Source of the DNA: Boothiomyces macroporosus
Lineage: Eukaryota > Chytridiomycota > Chytridiomycetes > Rhizophydiales > Terramycetaceae
Assembly: GCA_027604185.1 (NCBI GenBank)
Contig: JADGKB010000049.1
Coordinates: 1-64,000 of the forward strand
Direction of reading: 5' to 3'
Length of the DNA stretch: 64,000 nucleotides
Under the pieces are notes generated by a model. It was not told where the DNA came from and searched no databases. It was given only the letters and a program-made list of their open reading frames with translations. Below are positions 50,037-62,156 of this stretch, piece by piece; the first letter of the stretch is position 1, and each line of letters opens with the position of its first letter. Position numbers and translations under genes: made by a program.

Positions 50037-52522
50037 ATGAAACAAATATACAAGTACAATTTGAATCCGCCTTTGATTCAAGTTAGTCTGGAATTATCAG
50101 GAAATACTACACAATCGATATCTCAATCGCTTGATCTCCCTTTTCCTGGTATTTCTCTACAAGAAGAATTCAACTTGGACTCTTTCGATAAAGACATTAT
50201 AGTAATTGATAGTGCGAACGACCGCATAGCCAGAGAATTATTCAGTCAAAGTACTCCAGTCCCTGAAAACCCAAACAACCATACCCCTTACAATCCTCAA
50301 CAAGTAATTGAACTCACAGATTCCAACTCTACAAAAGAAAATATAAATCAAAATGTGGATATTTCCACATATTCTGTAGGATTCCAAATTGCGGACAAAA
50401 GTTCGGACAAGCTCGGAGAAAACAAATCCATTCTGAATGAATTTGACAAATCCATCTTTGACATTACGATGGATGACAATCAGCAAGAAAATCCTAGTTT
50501 GGAAAATTTATCCTCCAAAGAGTCTCAATACTTGACTATATTGAAAGATTCTTTACAGGAGAATACCGATATGGCAGATCAGTTGAAAAGCAATTGCGCC
50601 ATCAAAGATCCTATAACTTTTACCGTTGACCTTATTCCAGAGTCTCAAGTAATTGCAAAAACTCCTGAATTAGAAACATCAGAAATGGATGATACAAGTT
50701 CATCAGAACTTTCGAAAGATGGTATAATTACGTCAACTCCTGATCACGAAGGCGAAATGGAACTGGATCCTGAATACAGCATTAAGCTGCATTTGTCACC
50801 ATCGCAGGCTTTAAAAAAAGATCAGGATGAAATGGATTGTAAATCAACTGCATTCTTTACTTTTGAGAATGATATACACATGCAAGAAACTCAACCATTA
50901 CATTCCTCAAATCCATTAATCCATTCTCAGGATGAAGATGTACTACTCTTGAACAGTATGGTTGAAAAATCTAAACAAGCATACAATGAGTATGGATCTG
51001 ATTTTGATTGCTCAATTAATTCTATTAAAGAATTAGATGATCAGTCTGATTGTGAATCTGAAGTGCTCGAAAGTAAAATCCCAGAAGGTATATCAAAAAA
51101 CAAATCTGTTTTACAAGTGTCTAACTTAATGAATATTGATCAAAATGATATTGCTCAATCTTCTCCTATGGAAATCAATCTATCAAAAGAGGAGATTGAT
51201 AGCTTGAATAATGATTTGATTACCATTTCTAAAGATGCATTGCCAAATGGAAATCAGATTAGACTTGGCAGAATTCCGGAAAATGAACGTAGCGATAGTT
51301 TTAAATCCGGGCAAAACGATGATATCTCTAAAGAAAACATAAATCCATCTTTATCTGGGCAAAACGATGATATCTCTAAAGAAAACATAAACCCATTTTT
51401 ATCCGGGTCTCAGGAGTTAACTTCTAATGCAATGGAGGAAGATGTAATTACAGACTTTAAATCTCGCACAAGAAAGGTTACTGAATCTGATAGAGATATC
51501 CAATTCGGAAATTCTTGTAGCTTGTGTGAAGCAATACTGGCCAAAAAATACAAGATTAACGAGAATGAATATTATTGCTACAAATGCTACAACCAAAGAA
51601 AAATTACTAGATCTGTAATGCAGCCTAAAGAGAAATATAAAACTCCACGGAAATTCATGTCGTCACCAATCAGACAAAAGCCCGACACAGAATCATCCAC
51701 TGAACCTGATAATAGTGCTGATGAAGACTATCAACCCACACAAAAGACTCTAAAACAAAAGAAAAGAAAACAAGCAAATATAAAATCTTCAAAGAAAGTC
51801 AAACTTGAAAAGGAGAATATCAATTCAAGACTTTTTAAAGGTTATGGATTCATTCTCTCCTATTCAACCAACCCTACCGATAAAAAGAATGATGAAATAT
51901 ACAAATGGCTGAATGATAAAGAATATGTTCTTAAACAAGTAAAGACTTCTGGAGGCACAGTCATCTCTTCTATATCTACGTATTTCCAGGGTAGAACACA
52001 GATAAACAAAACACCTCCATTTATACTATTGATTGCATCCCGCCCATTAAGAACAAAGAAATATTTGATGGCTCTAGGTAATATTTATTAATGCAGCACT
52101 AGGTATACCAATAGTATCATGTATGTGGATTAAAGATTCATTCAAAGAAAACAGATTATTGGAATTTGATGCTTACAGACTATCCAATGGGGAATCATTA
52201 ATTTTGAATCATTGGAGTAGCGCACCAGTATCTAATTTTGGGATATTCAAAGGATGCAAAATACATGGTAACAAATGCTAATGTAGTATACAATCCCAAA
52301 TCGGACTGGGCAGAGATCCTAAAATGCACAGAAGCTACAATTTGCAACCGCAAAGAGCTGCCAGATTGCGATTTCGTGTTGTGCGAGAATGAAACTGATA
52401 GCAAAGAGCAGTTATTGAAAAAGTGTGGTGGTAGAGTAGTGGCGGCCGAGTTCTTTATTCATTGTCTGATTCATCAAAAGATATTGAACCCAGACGCTAT
52501 TGAAAAGTTTACCACCTGGTAA
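50037..52522 (+). CDS. tandem-BRCT checkpoint mediator-like protein (Crb2/Rad9/53BP1 type)
   Basis: Exons 50037-52078, 52098-52267 and 52287-52522, with two 19-nt introns, give 815 residues. The first 500 residues are disordered, acidic, and rich in SQ/TQ sites, as in DNA-damage mediators. A CxxC...CxxC zinc motif follows (SCSLCEAILAKKYKINENEYYCYKC). The C-terminal 230 residues form a tandem BRCT: LFKGYGFILSYS, TSGGTVISSI, ALGIPIVSCMWIKDSFKENRLLEFDAYRL, and the second repeat IFKGCKIH to GGRVVAAEFFIHCLIHQ. Spacing and the DAYRLSNGES loop recall the 53BP1/Crb2 pair that reads phosphorylated histone H2A. No Tudor domain is obvious. A 48-bp repeat duplicates a KEN-box peptide. Confidence 0.8.
51306..51401 (+). 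repeat. 48-bp tandem duplication encoding SGQNDDISKENINPxL
   Basis: Two in-frame 48-bp units (51306-51353 and 51354-51401) differing at a few positions. Each encodes KEN, the APC/C degron tripeptide. Confidence 0.85.
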
Positions 52523-52543
52523 TATATCCGTTTTTTAAATATC

Positions 52544-53494
52544 ATGAGTAACAGAACAGAGTCATCTGACGCGACTTTGCCACACAAAGATAAAAAGATG
52601 AACCAATTGGGAAAACTCAAAATGTCGATATATCAACACTTGAAAGCGAGTGAATTGGTAAAATTCAACGCTGATATAAACCATCAAGCATGGCCCAATA
52701 TAGACAAGCCTGTCTGGACAGAACTTGGTGATTTGATTCGAAAAAAAGAAAAAGATGTTAAACCCCAGCATGGCAGTGACAAGTGGTTGACTATACGACT
52801 TGATTTGCGAGGATTCAGCAAGCAAAGCAAGCGGCTCTTTCCAGAAAAGAAATATAATGAAAAGTTTGGTATAGCGATGGGAACCACTTTAAAAGCAATC
52901 ATGCAGGAAACTCAGGCAAAGTATGGGTTCACTCAGAGTGACGAAATAACAGTTCTACTGCCCACACATTTTCATTCAGACACAAATACATTTGGCGAAC
53001 ATATGTTTTCTGGGAAACACGATAAAATCATTTCGCTTACTGCTTCCTTGGCATCAGTAGTCCTAGCGCAACAGCTTGTATTATTAGGATTGACTACTCT
53101 TACCGATGGAGACGGGATGAAGCCAATTGTACAGTTTGATGCGCGAATGGCAGAATGGGACACTGAACAAGACGCTTTTCAATTAATACTGTGGAGAGGA
53201 TATGACTGCACTACCAACGGAATATCTGATGCCGTTTTCAAGAGTGATTTGCCAAATAAAAAGAACCTCATGGGACTTTCTGGCCAAAAGAAGCTCCATA
53301 TCTTGCATGAAAACAATATCTTGCCATTGGTGGCACATCAAGCTTATGGCACTTTCCTTATGAAAAAGAGAATGATGGTGCAAGCCAAACATGGCCTCAC
53401 TGGGGAAGACATAATGGTAGAGAGAGGAGTAATTGTACAAATAGAAGGAAGTATAGTTAATAATGTCAAGGACGGCTTGATATTTCAAATATAA
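52544..53494 (+). CDS. Thg1-like tRNA guanylyltransferase family protein
   Basis: A single exon of 316 residues. The Thg1 palm-like core is visible: TIRLDLRGFSKQSKRLFP (family RxDGRxF metal motif, here D-L-R-G-F), the helix KYNEKFGIAMGTTLKAIMQE, YGFTQSDEITVLLP (the second metal aspartate in QSDE), then VQFDARMAEWDTEQDAFQLILWRGYDCTTNGISD. Thg1 enzymes add nucleotides 3' to 5', classically G-1 of tRNA-His. This protein resembles the longer Thg1-like variants, with an N-terminal extension and a lysine-rich helical end, more than the canonical fungal enzyme, so the substrate is uncertain. It starts 21 bp after the BRCT gene. Confidence 0.75.
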   Translation: MSNRTESSDATLPHKDKKMNQLGKLKMSIYQHLKASELVKFNADINHQAWPNIDKPVWTELGDLIRKKEKDVKPQHGSDKWLTIRLDLRGFSKQSKRLFPEKKYNEKFGIAMGTTLKAIMQETQAKYGFTQSDEITVLLPTHFHSDTNTFGEHMFSGKHDKIISLTASLASVVLAQQLVLLGLTTLTDGDGMKPIVQFDARMAEWDTEQDAFQLILWRGYDCTTNGISDAVFKSDLPNKKNLMGLSGQKKLHILHENNILPLVAHQAYGTFLMKKRMMVQAKHGLTGEDIMVERGVIVQIEGSIVNNVKDGLIFQI

Positions 53495-53763
53495 ATTTAC
53501 CAATTGAATTATTTTCCGAAGTTTAGCAGAACCTACTGAATGCGGTTAGGCCGAACCATGCGATCTTGCTGATATGGCTATCAAAACATCTAGAATAAGA
53601 TACTGTTTTTGAATGCAGTGCGATGGTCGCTAATGACTTGCGGTATTACTACTCTTGGCAGGTTACAGTTTGCCAAACCCTTGCTCATCCATTTTTAATT
53701 AACAATCAATGCGCGTGTCCACCACCAGATGGCTTTAAAACCCAATGGAAAATTACATTCACC

Positions 53764-56537
53764 ATGTCTTACAAGCCCATTTCTCGACAGCAAAATTTCA
53801 AATTCGTTTGGTTAGCAGTTCCATCCCTGGTATTGGGTTTGCTCTTTTCAACTTACTTTATTTCAAAAGACGGTATTTCGCAAGACGTTGGCATTGAAAA
53901 ATCTGTATTCTTGGATGGACTAGCACAATGTAGAGCTCGCGATTATAACCCGGTTGCTCCTAAACACCGTACAAAGAATCCTCGGTACAAGTTGGGTGGG
54001 GAACTACCTACTCCTCCCGTGTTGATCAAGAATGCTACATTATGGAATGGAGATGGCCATCTGTCTAGAAACGTTGATATCTTGTTTCAAGATGGAATCA
54101 TTCTAAAAGTTGGAAACAGTCTCGTAGACAATTTTAATGGAGAAGTTATTGAAGCTCATGGGCATTATGTTACCCCTGGTATAGTCGATATGCACAGGTT
54201 CCTAATATTAACATAGTCATGCTGGCTTAGATTCATGGCCTGCTTTTGCTGGTGCATCAGATACAAACGAAATGAGCGAATCTTCAACTAGACCTTACTT
54301 GAGATCTCTTGATGGATTCTCCCCATATGACACTGCAATCAGAATCATAAACTCTGGAGGTGTCACTACTTCTTTAGTGTTGCCTGGTTCAGGAACTGCA
54401 ATGGGCGGTGAAGCATTTGCTTTCAAACACCGGCTGTTCCCAAGCAACAGATCTGAAGACATGCTGCTTAATGCAGGTATGGAAGAACAAGATGGGCCAA
54501 AATGGAGATGGATGAAAATGGCCTGTGGTGAAAACCCAATCAATAATGGCCGAAGAAAGAATCAATTACCAGAATCCCGTTTAGGATTAGGCTACCTGTT
54601 CCGCAAAAGATTTGATGATGCTTATCAGTCACTTGTTGCTCAAGATCAATGGTGCTATGAAGCAGAAACGCTCTACAAAGCACATTCAAAGAAAGCTCAC
54701 ACTAAGATCAAGAGCAGATTCCCTGAACCTATTGATGATGAAACAATGATTGCTTTGCTGCGTGGAAAAGTCCGCTTGAATGCTCATTGTTATGAGGTAG
54801 CTTTATTTTAACTGTAGTCTTACGATCTTGAAGCAATGATTCGTCTTAGTCATGAATACAACTTTAAAATTACAGCTTTCCACCATGCTTTGGAAGCTTG
54901 GAGAGTTGCTCCGTTATTGGCAAAAGAAGGTATTTGCTTGTTAATTTAGGCATTGCTACAGCAATTTTTGCTGATCATTGGGGGTATAAAAAGGAAGCAT
55001 ACGACTCTTCAGTTAAAGCAGCGCAGATCTTGTCAAATGCTGGGGTGCAAGTGGTATTCAAATCAGATCATCCTGTATTGAATGCTCAAAATCTAATTTA
55101 CGAAGCTGCAAAAGCACACCATTATGGATTCGACGCAGATTTAGCGCTGAAAGCAGTCACCTCTGGCCCAGCAGAAAGAATGGTAATCTACACTTATAGT
55201 AGGGACAAGATTGGAGAATTGGATATGTTTTGCCTGGTTATGATGCAGATATTGTTATTTGGGACAAATATCCTCTTGCTATTGGAGCTCATCCATTACG
55301 AGTGTTTACTGATGGATACACTACTTTTAAGCATGTAGACTATGACAAATCCATTGTCCAGGATTATGACTCTTCTTCAATCAAAGAAAGCTCCCATGTA
55401 AAGGTTGATAAACCAAATGCTCAGGCTTCTGCAGTAACGTACCATAATATTGCTGGGCTTGTTCATGGTCCTTCTGCTACTTGGGAGAAAAACAGTGTAG
55501 TGGTAGTTGAAAATGGAGTTGTAACTTGCATTGGATCCAAATGTAGTGCTAAAGGGGAGCAAATTGATCTGAAAAACGGGTGGGTAATTCCTGGTTTAGT
55601 GGCAGCAAGTGTAAGGCTAGGAATTGAAGAAATCTCAAGCGAGCCAGGAACTTCAGCAGGCAAAATAAGTACAGATGATTTATTACCTTCTGCTGATGGT
55701 ATCTTTGTTGGGCGAAAATTCTCCAAAGCTCTCGATGCAGCATTTAAAGCCGGTGTCACCAGCGCAATTTCAATCTTCAAATCTTCAACGATGATTAAGG
55801 GTATAAGCACCCTTTTCCGTGTTGGGTCCACTAGTATATTATGATTGACAGTAGAAATTTCCGATTCAACATTCATCAAACGTCTAGTCGCTGACCACTT
55901 TCAAGTTGACGTCAGTGCTCCTAGTAATTCCATTTCTTCTAGTTTAGCGGGACAAATCACTACCATTGGACAAAATATTGGAAAGAGCAAGACTGGAGTA
56001 GTGGCAGTTGATGTTGACGGTGCGGCCCAAATCTATGCGCTTTTGCATAACTTGCCTATCAATGTGATTATTGGTGGGGCAGAAGCTCATGTTTTAGCAG
56101 AAGAACTGGCCAAGAAAAACGTTTCTGTTGTCTTGTCTCCTACAAGGTGTACTCCATCATCGTGGTACAAACAAGAGTGCTTGGTCACTGGAAGCTCTCC
56201 AACGGGCTATTCTCTATTGCACGATGCAGGAGTCAATGTTGCTATTAGTGGCCCTGAAGACAATTTTATCAGAGGTTTGATTTGGGAAGCTGGTTGGATT
56301 GTTGCTGATTTGCCCAACTATCACGACCTGAGCGACTTTGAGAAAGCAAAACACGCAGCGTCTTTGCTTACTTGGAATGTTGCAAAAGCTTTTAAACTTG
56401 AGGGATTGGTTGGAACTATTGCGGTTGGTTCCCCAGCCAGGTTTGTTGTTTACGATGGCATTCCAGGAACCCTTGAAGCTAAAGTCACACTGGTGGTTGA
56501 TCAAGACCTTGTTGAAAACGAAACTGATCAATACTAA
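53764..56537 (+). CDS. membrane-anchored amidohydrolase, two-domain
   Basis: Exons 53764-54197, 54217-54796, 54818-54929, 54950-55182, 55203-55833 and about 55852-56537, with introns of 18-21 nt, give about 891 residues. A signal anchor (FVWLAVPSLVLGLLFSTYF) is followed by an amidohydrolase: VLIKNATLWNGDGHLSRNVDILFQDG, the metal motif GIVDMHSHAG, NAHCYESYDLEAMIRL, FHHALEAW, FADHWGY, FKSDHPVLNAQNL and the ending YDADIVIWDKYPL. A second, amidohydrolase-like unit follows (VVVVENGVVTCIGSKC, GWVIPGLVAASVRLG) in which the H-x-H pair is lost. Fungal proteins of this type are secretory-pathway enzymes of unclear substrate, similar to imidazolonepropionase and prolidase branches. The last splice acceptor could be 3 nt later. 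Confidence 0.82.
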
Positions 56538-56589
56538 AATATCACTCTCTTTTTGTTTTTGTTTTTTCAGTTGATTGACGCGTTCATAA

Positions 56590-59500
56590 ATGCCTGATGA
56601 CAGAGAAGACCAAATATTCAGTTTAAGGGATGAGAATTTAGCCCTCAAGAAAAGGCTGAAAGCCAATGACGATAATACTAAAAAGTACCTGCAAATTGAT
56701 GTAGATTATTGGTGAAATTAAACAAACTCAATGACCAGATAAACAAAGGAAATCACAAAGGTAATTGGCGATAATGAAGATATAAAAGAGAAACAGGATG
56801 CGGATTATATTAGCTCACTAAAAGAGCAAATTCAAGCTCTGAGTACAAATTCTTCGCAGCTCAAAACCAAGTTAAACTACTACAAGACCTTACACGAATC
56901 AGAAGCTAGAAAACGTACTGCATACTCGCATATTCCACCTAGAGTTGAAACGGTAATTGGCTATTAAATTGAGGGGAGGAAACCAAACGTCGTTCAAGGC
57001 AAGGCAGGAATTGTACTATAAACTAATCTAGTCCAAGAAAACTATCACTGAAATCGAGAGGTATTTGATGATTCATATAGTTACAACACCGAGATGGAAG
57101 TGCAAAAAGAAACAATTCAGGAGCTGTAATTCAAACTAAACCAAGGCAAGAACTGACAAACAAATATAGAATGAAAATCACCAGTTTAGATAATGAAGTC
57201 AAGAACAAGGAACAGGACATTCTGAATCTACAAGAGACAATCAATGAGTATGCTTTGCTAATGCAGAATTAAAAAGGGAGCCGATATCGACAGGATTGCC
57301 TTGCAACAAGAATTAAACGAAACGAAAAAGCTGCTGATTGATCAAAGGGCCAAGAATGACGTGCTGGATGAACAATTTCGGAATGTGTCAAAATCATTCA
57401 AGGAAGTTACAGGTACCGCGGAGGACTTGAGCAAAGAATTGAACAAGGAAAGAGAAAAATCATTGAATTTGGAGAAGCAGCTGAGCGAAGAAAAGTCAAA
57501 GTTAGAGGCCCAAGATGAAGTATACACTCCTGTAACTCTAGTTTCAAGTAATCATTCAAGATCTTCGAAAAGAAAAATCACTGTTGGAAGCTGAGCTTGA
57601 CAAGATGATGAAAAACAGATTTACAACAGAACGCGATGGAGAATACCAAGAAGAAATCAACAATTTAAAGCGTATCCTGGAGGAGGAGAGAAACAAATAT
57701 GATGCGCTGTATCAAGAAAAACTAAATCTCCAGCATTCAAATGCAGACTTGCTTGGTAATATCTCACTCAAACCAGAACAATCGAGCAAAGATTCATTAC
57801 AGCGGCAAAAGATTGAAGCAGAATTCTATGAAAAGCAAAATGAGGTTGACGAACTGAAACTAAAATTGAGCCAGCTTACTAGGACTCTGGAAAAACAACC
57901 GACAGCAGCGGAAATGGAAGAAGCGTTTGCACTGCTACGTCTAAAAAAAGAAACTGGATTGACGTTTGAGTTCCTCTCCAATCTGCACAACTTTGAAAAG
58001 GTTATTTGTTCTTACAATAAGGATAATGAAGCAATAAATGAATTGAGACAAGAGTATGCCGCGTGTGTATTGGAACTAGAGGGAGCAAACAATCTGCTAA
58101 AGATGCAAAAGAAAATTAATGATGATTTGAACAAGGAGATGGGCGAAATCAAAAAGAAACTGCAGGTAATTACTGGTGAATATGGTAAGTCGCGTTTTAC
58201 TTAGAAATTCGGCTTGCTCAGCAAATCGATTTGCTGAATACAGAACGGAACAAGGTAGAATATCTCGAGGAAAAACTACGGAATTCGATTCCTTATGATA
58301 ATATTCCACACCAGTCCCTCGATGGGCTGTCAGGTAAACGCTTTCCTTATTTAGGCGGAAATGTAATAGAACTAGTGTTACATGGCGCAATATACAACAG
58401 CCCAATATTATCATATTTGAACAAGTCTACAGACATTTGTACATTCGAAGCTCTAACCACGATTGTACTTGTGGATTTCTATGATTTTGAAACCTCAGTT
58501 ACCAGAATTGCTAGGGGAAAGTCTCCATACTTTGATACTTCCCTGAGGTACTCCATAATTAACCAGATTTAATTTGAATGTAGATGAACAATTCTTATAT
58601 TATTTCCAAACACAGAAAATGGCCTTTACGATTTGTCAAACTGATGGCATTGAATTTTTCGTCTTGGGGAAATGTACACCAAGTTTCCCAAGTTTCCATT
58701 CAGGTGAACCAACTTCCGAAAAGTTTTCTTCCGATATATTTAGCTTAGAAAAAAGCAAGCAACTGGGTAAAATCGAATATACAATCAACTGTAATGTGAC
58801 TCTTCCGAAATTCACTGAATATAGTGAAAATACGATATCGTTAAACTTGAAATATCCGGAATACTCGAAAAAGTACACCAACATTAATCTAGTATAAATA
58901 CTTCGAGAGCAGATCCTAATGTTCTTTGCATTGAAGTAATAAGTGCTAGCTTCATTTCCGAGGTCGAAGCACCTGTTGTGACTGGAATAATACACTTTCC
59001 TCCAACGAATCGTGAAGTTGTCTTACCCGAAATTGAAGGCTCAACGGAACCACAGTTCAATTTTAAAACTTTCTTGCCAGTTTCAATGAACTCGGATCTT
59101 GAAAAGTTCCTAAGAACAAGTAAAGTAAGTCAAAGTTTATATAGGTTACTATTGCATTTGCCGATGCAAAGAAGCAAGATCATTTATACGGTACCGCCAA
59201 AATTCCTGTTATAGACCTATGTAATTCTTTTATTGACGACCACTTTGATGTTGAAAATATTTACGGTATCAAATGTGGCAGTGTCTATGTTAAAATGAAA
59301 TGGGAGAGCCCATATGCATTCAAAATTAACACAGTAAGGAATCAAATAATATAGGTGCTTGATAAAGAAAGGCAAGTAATGGAACAAAGTACCGCAAATA
59401 CACCAGTGCTCGAAAAGAAAGACTTGAATGAACTTGATGGAAAGGTTGTCGAGCCAGAAATTCAAGTCAAGCAAGAATTACAACATAAAGAAGAGCATCG

Positions 59501-60195
59501 AGTACAAGATAAAGCAGATGAACCAAAATTACCATCTAAAGTAACTGCTCCAGCAATAGATAAAAAAGTTGGCACCTCACAACCTCAAGAACAAAAAGCA
59601 GACGATGATGATAGTGATTTGAGCTCTGTTCAATCCGTTTCGGTAGCAGACGCACCTGATCACCTTGAAGAACCACCTTCTGTAGCCCCAAATTTCCTTT
59701 CTTTTAACGTAAACCTTTCTGATTTTAGGTGTTGTATATTCAATTCTATTTTGAGAACCCTCTAGTACAAGACCTTCTTGGAAAAACCACTCAAATCTTT
59801 GTTGGAATAGAGTTTTTGGGATTGCCAGGCGAAGAGATGGAAACACAGTCACTTCCATTGGCAAAGCAGGATAAAACTCTGGTAAATTACCAGAAGAGTA
59901 TCTTTTGTTAATATTAGATTACAAGTTCCAAGAAATATTAGAAAAATCTCAATTCGGTAATAATATCCTCCAGTACTCTTTAGATATGTTGTTTTCTGTG
60001 GTAGATGAGCCCCCAGAAACAGACATTGACCGTGAATGTATTGATTTGGGACACGCAAACTTAAAATATCAGGAGTCTATGGAAAACGATGCCACATATC
60101 ATCTCCCCATTGAATCTAATAGCGGTTTAGAATTTGGTAAGATTGTAGTACATGTAAATGGCTTGCAAAGTTTTATTAACTGGATAAAGAAATAA
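56590..60195 (+). CDS. RPGRIP1L/NPHP8-like ciliary transition-zone protein
   Basis: Seventeen exons and 16 introns of 19-22 nt span 56590-60195 and encode 1,094 residues. Intron starts: 56685, 56761, 56953, 57013, 57061, 57126, 57248, 57520, 58185, 58334, 58548, 58873, 59125, 59334, 59709, 59898. The N-terminal half is coiled coil (QIFSLRDENLALKKRLK, RVETGRKPN aligned with INTGRRK). The first C2 domain has VDFYDFETSVTRIARGKSPYFDTS, a close match to the animal AFYDFELQTT block. The second C2 has PQFNFKTFLPVSMNSDLEKFL and SVYVKMKWESPYAF. An acidic linker and the RPGR-interacting end (LYIQFYFENP, FVGIEFLGLPGEEMETQSLPL, GKIVVHVNGLQSF) follow. RPGRIP1L organises the transition zone. Its stop is 1 bp from the convergent CNB gene. 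Confidence 0.92.
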
Positions 60196-60196
60196 A

Positions 60197-62088
60197 CTAT
60201 TTATGTAATATCTCGCTTACTATATTCTGCTTGTGCATATTCCATGACTGCTGCTGCAAATATTGAATTTGCAATTCTTTTATAGGATACAGAGTGTTAC
60301 TTTCTGTAAATATAAACTTGAAAAGCAAATCTTTGGGAACAATTTCGCAAAAGTCATTCAGTGGTATTGTGGCGATGGTAACGGGTGAATCAGCTTTGAT
60401 ACTGTATTTGTAATATGTAATTTTGTCGTTCGGAGGCATTTTCGTATACAGTTGAACGTAAGAATCTTTGTGCAGCTTTTCCGGTCCTAAATACTTTAAA
60501 TTTGTTGGCTGGTCAGGCAACAGCGGTATATCTGGAAACCAATCTCCAGGTTTCAGTGTCTGCGTAATCAATTCCAATTCAGTAATTGTTTCCTTTTCAC
60601 CGCTAGGAATTGAAAATATTTGTTTCCCGTTTAAATTCTTGCAGTGGAATGATACACTGCGAACAATTTGACACTTTCCGTCAATTACCCAAGATAACTC
60701 AAAGGTTTGGCCTCCTTCGTGGTGAATCACTTCGCCTTTGGGATAATTATAAATTTGAAATAGGCCAGAAATCTTTTCTAGAATTGAAATATGGTTTGAA
60801 AAGATTCGAACGGAGGAAAGAGCAGATTCAAGCTTTTGCTTCACAAGAGCCCTTTCGCCGTTATTTATAAACTTTGTTAGTAAATTGCTACTTCCTGGTA
60901 GTCGTCTAGATTAATTATAAAATACCTTTTGTGATCATTAATAGTTTGGAATAGGCAGTTGTTGCTACACATGCACTCCTTTTTACTGTCTTTGACTGCA
61001 GCCCTCGTTCTCCGATATTCCTTCCCGGATTTATCAAGTTTACCTATGTTAGTTGTTTGTACTCTTAATTTATACCCGTTGTCAAATTTAAACACCTCTA
61101 CCTGACCAGAAAGTAAAAAGTAAAAGTTGGTTGCAGGGTTATTCTCCTTCATGAGGATAGTTCCTTTTGGGTATTTTTCAAGTTGCATTGCTTGGCAAAA
61201 GAAATTTCTTTCATTACTTGAATATCTTGCAAAGTCTGGCATTCTGAGAGAGAGTACCTTTTCCAAATTAGAGACTGTTTCTGGACTTCGTTTGAATGCC
61301 GGCTCTTTCAAAGATGCTTCTATTTGGTGAATATATGCCTCGCTAGGCTCGACAATCTGGGTTTTTAGCATATATGTCAAAGTGCCAGCATCCAAAATCG
61401 GTAACTGGGTCAACCGTGAATAGTTGGATGTTGTAATTGATCTATATGCTTTTGAAAGCCTTACAGCAAACTGCTGTGTTCGGTACAAGAAGAACCATCT
61501 TTTTCTGATATGCTTTTCCAGATTCCTGGTTTTCACTTTTGAATTCCCTGCTGGTTCAGGAATGCCATTCGCGTCTTTTTTGATTGACGATACCAGATGG
61601 CTTTCCAACTTTTCTGCAATGTTCAATTTCATTTCTAGTATCAGGTTGGATTACTAATTGGAGCACTAGCTTTGGATTTTTGAATATCTTTGGGACTGCT
61701 GACTTTATGTTCTCCTGCTGTCTTTAGGGAATTGATTGATCCTAATGATTTATTCGGGCTATCTGCTTTCTTTTGTGGGGAGCGGGAAGAAGAGGGGTTT
61801 GCTGTTGTTGGCCTGGTGGAGATTCCTGTTATTAGTATAATCTTCACCTTCTTGCGAACTTTTAAACTCGGAAAATGATTGCACTACCTTTGCAGGTTTA
61901 TGTCTGCTACTTTTTGGCGAATTCGAGTTAGGTGGAGCTATCATTTTTTCCGTCATGCTTGACATACTGCAAGCAGCCAGTCTAATCTTGGGAGAAGCTT
62001 CCGCGTTATATGAGCTATCCGGGATTTCGTTTGATTTCTGAGGGCCATTACTGATGACTACCGGGGTACTCGGTTTCACAGACTGCAT
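60197..62088 (-). CDS. tandem CNB-fold protein (CNBD2-like), copy 5
   Basis: Exons 62088-61848, 61825-61655, 61634-61063, 61043-60926, 60905-60892 (14 nt) and 60871-60197, with introns of 22, 20, 19, 20 and 20 nt, give 596 residues. The disordered start is short. The helical block (SLKEPAFKRSPETVSNLEKVLSLRMPDFARY) leads without the usual intron into the first CNB fold (GTILMKENNPATNFYFLLSGQVEVFK, NLINPGRNIGERGL). The second CNB fold is VIHHEGGQTFELSWVIDGKCQIVR. The last two introns keep the same 118-nt and 14-nt exons as copies 1, 3 and 4. Its frame happens to stay open through the 19-nt intron at 61044-61062, giving a misleading read-through. Confidence 0.8.
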
Positions 62089-62156
62089 TTCAAACTAGTG
62101 TGGAAAATCAGGTTAGTAACGTAAGGACAATGAACCGCAAACAATACGTAAGCTTT

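Noticed and set aside
55907..55914. TGACGTCA as another regulatory site
   Set aside because: It lies inside the amidohydrolase coding sequence, far from any start, and is likely chance.
58334..58354. No intron in this part of RPGRIP1L because the frame stays open
   Set aside because: The 21-nt segment has full donor, branch and acceptor signals, and its removal tightens the alignment; retention remains possible since 21 is a multiple of three.
60877..61632. A separate ~250-residue protein
   Set aside because: It is the read-through of an in-frame-looking 19-nt intron; paralogue alignment restores a normal CNB fold when 61044-61062 is removed.
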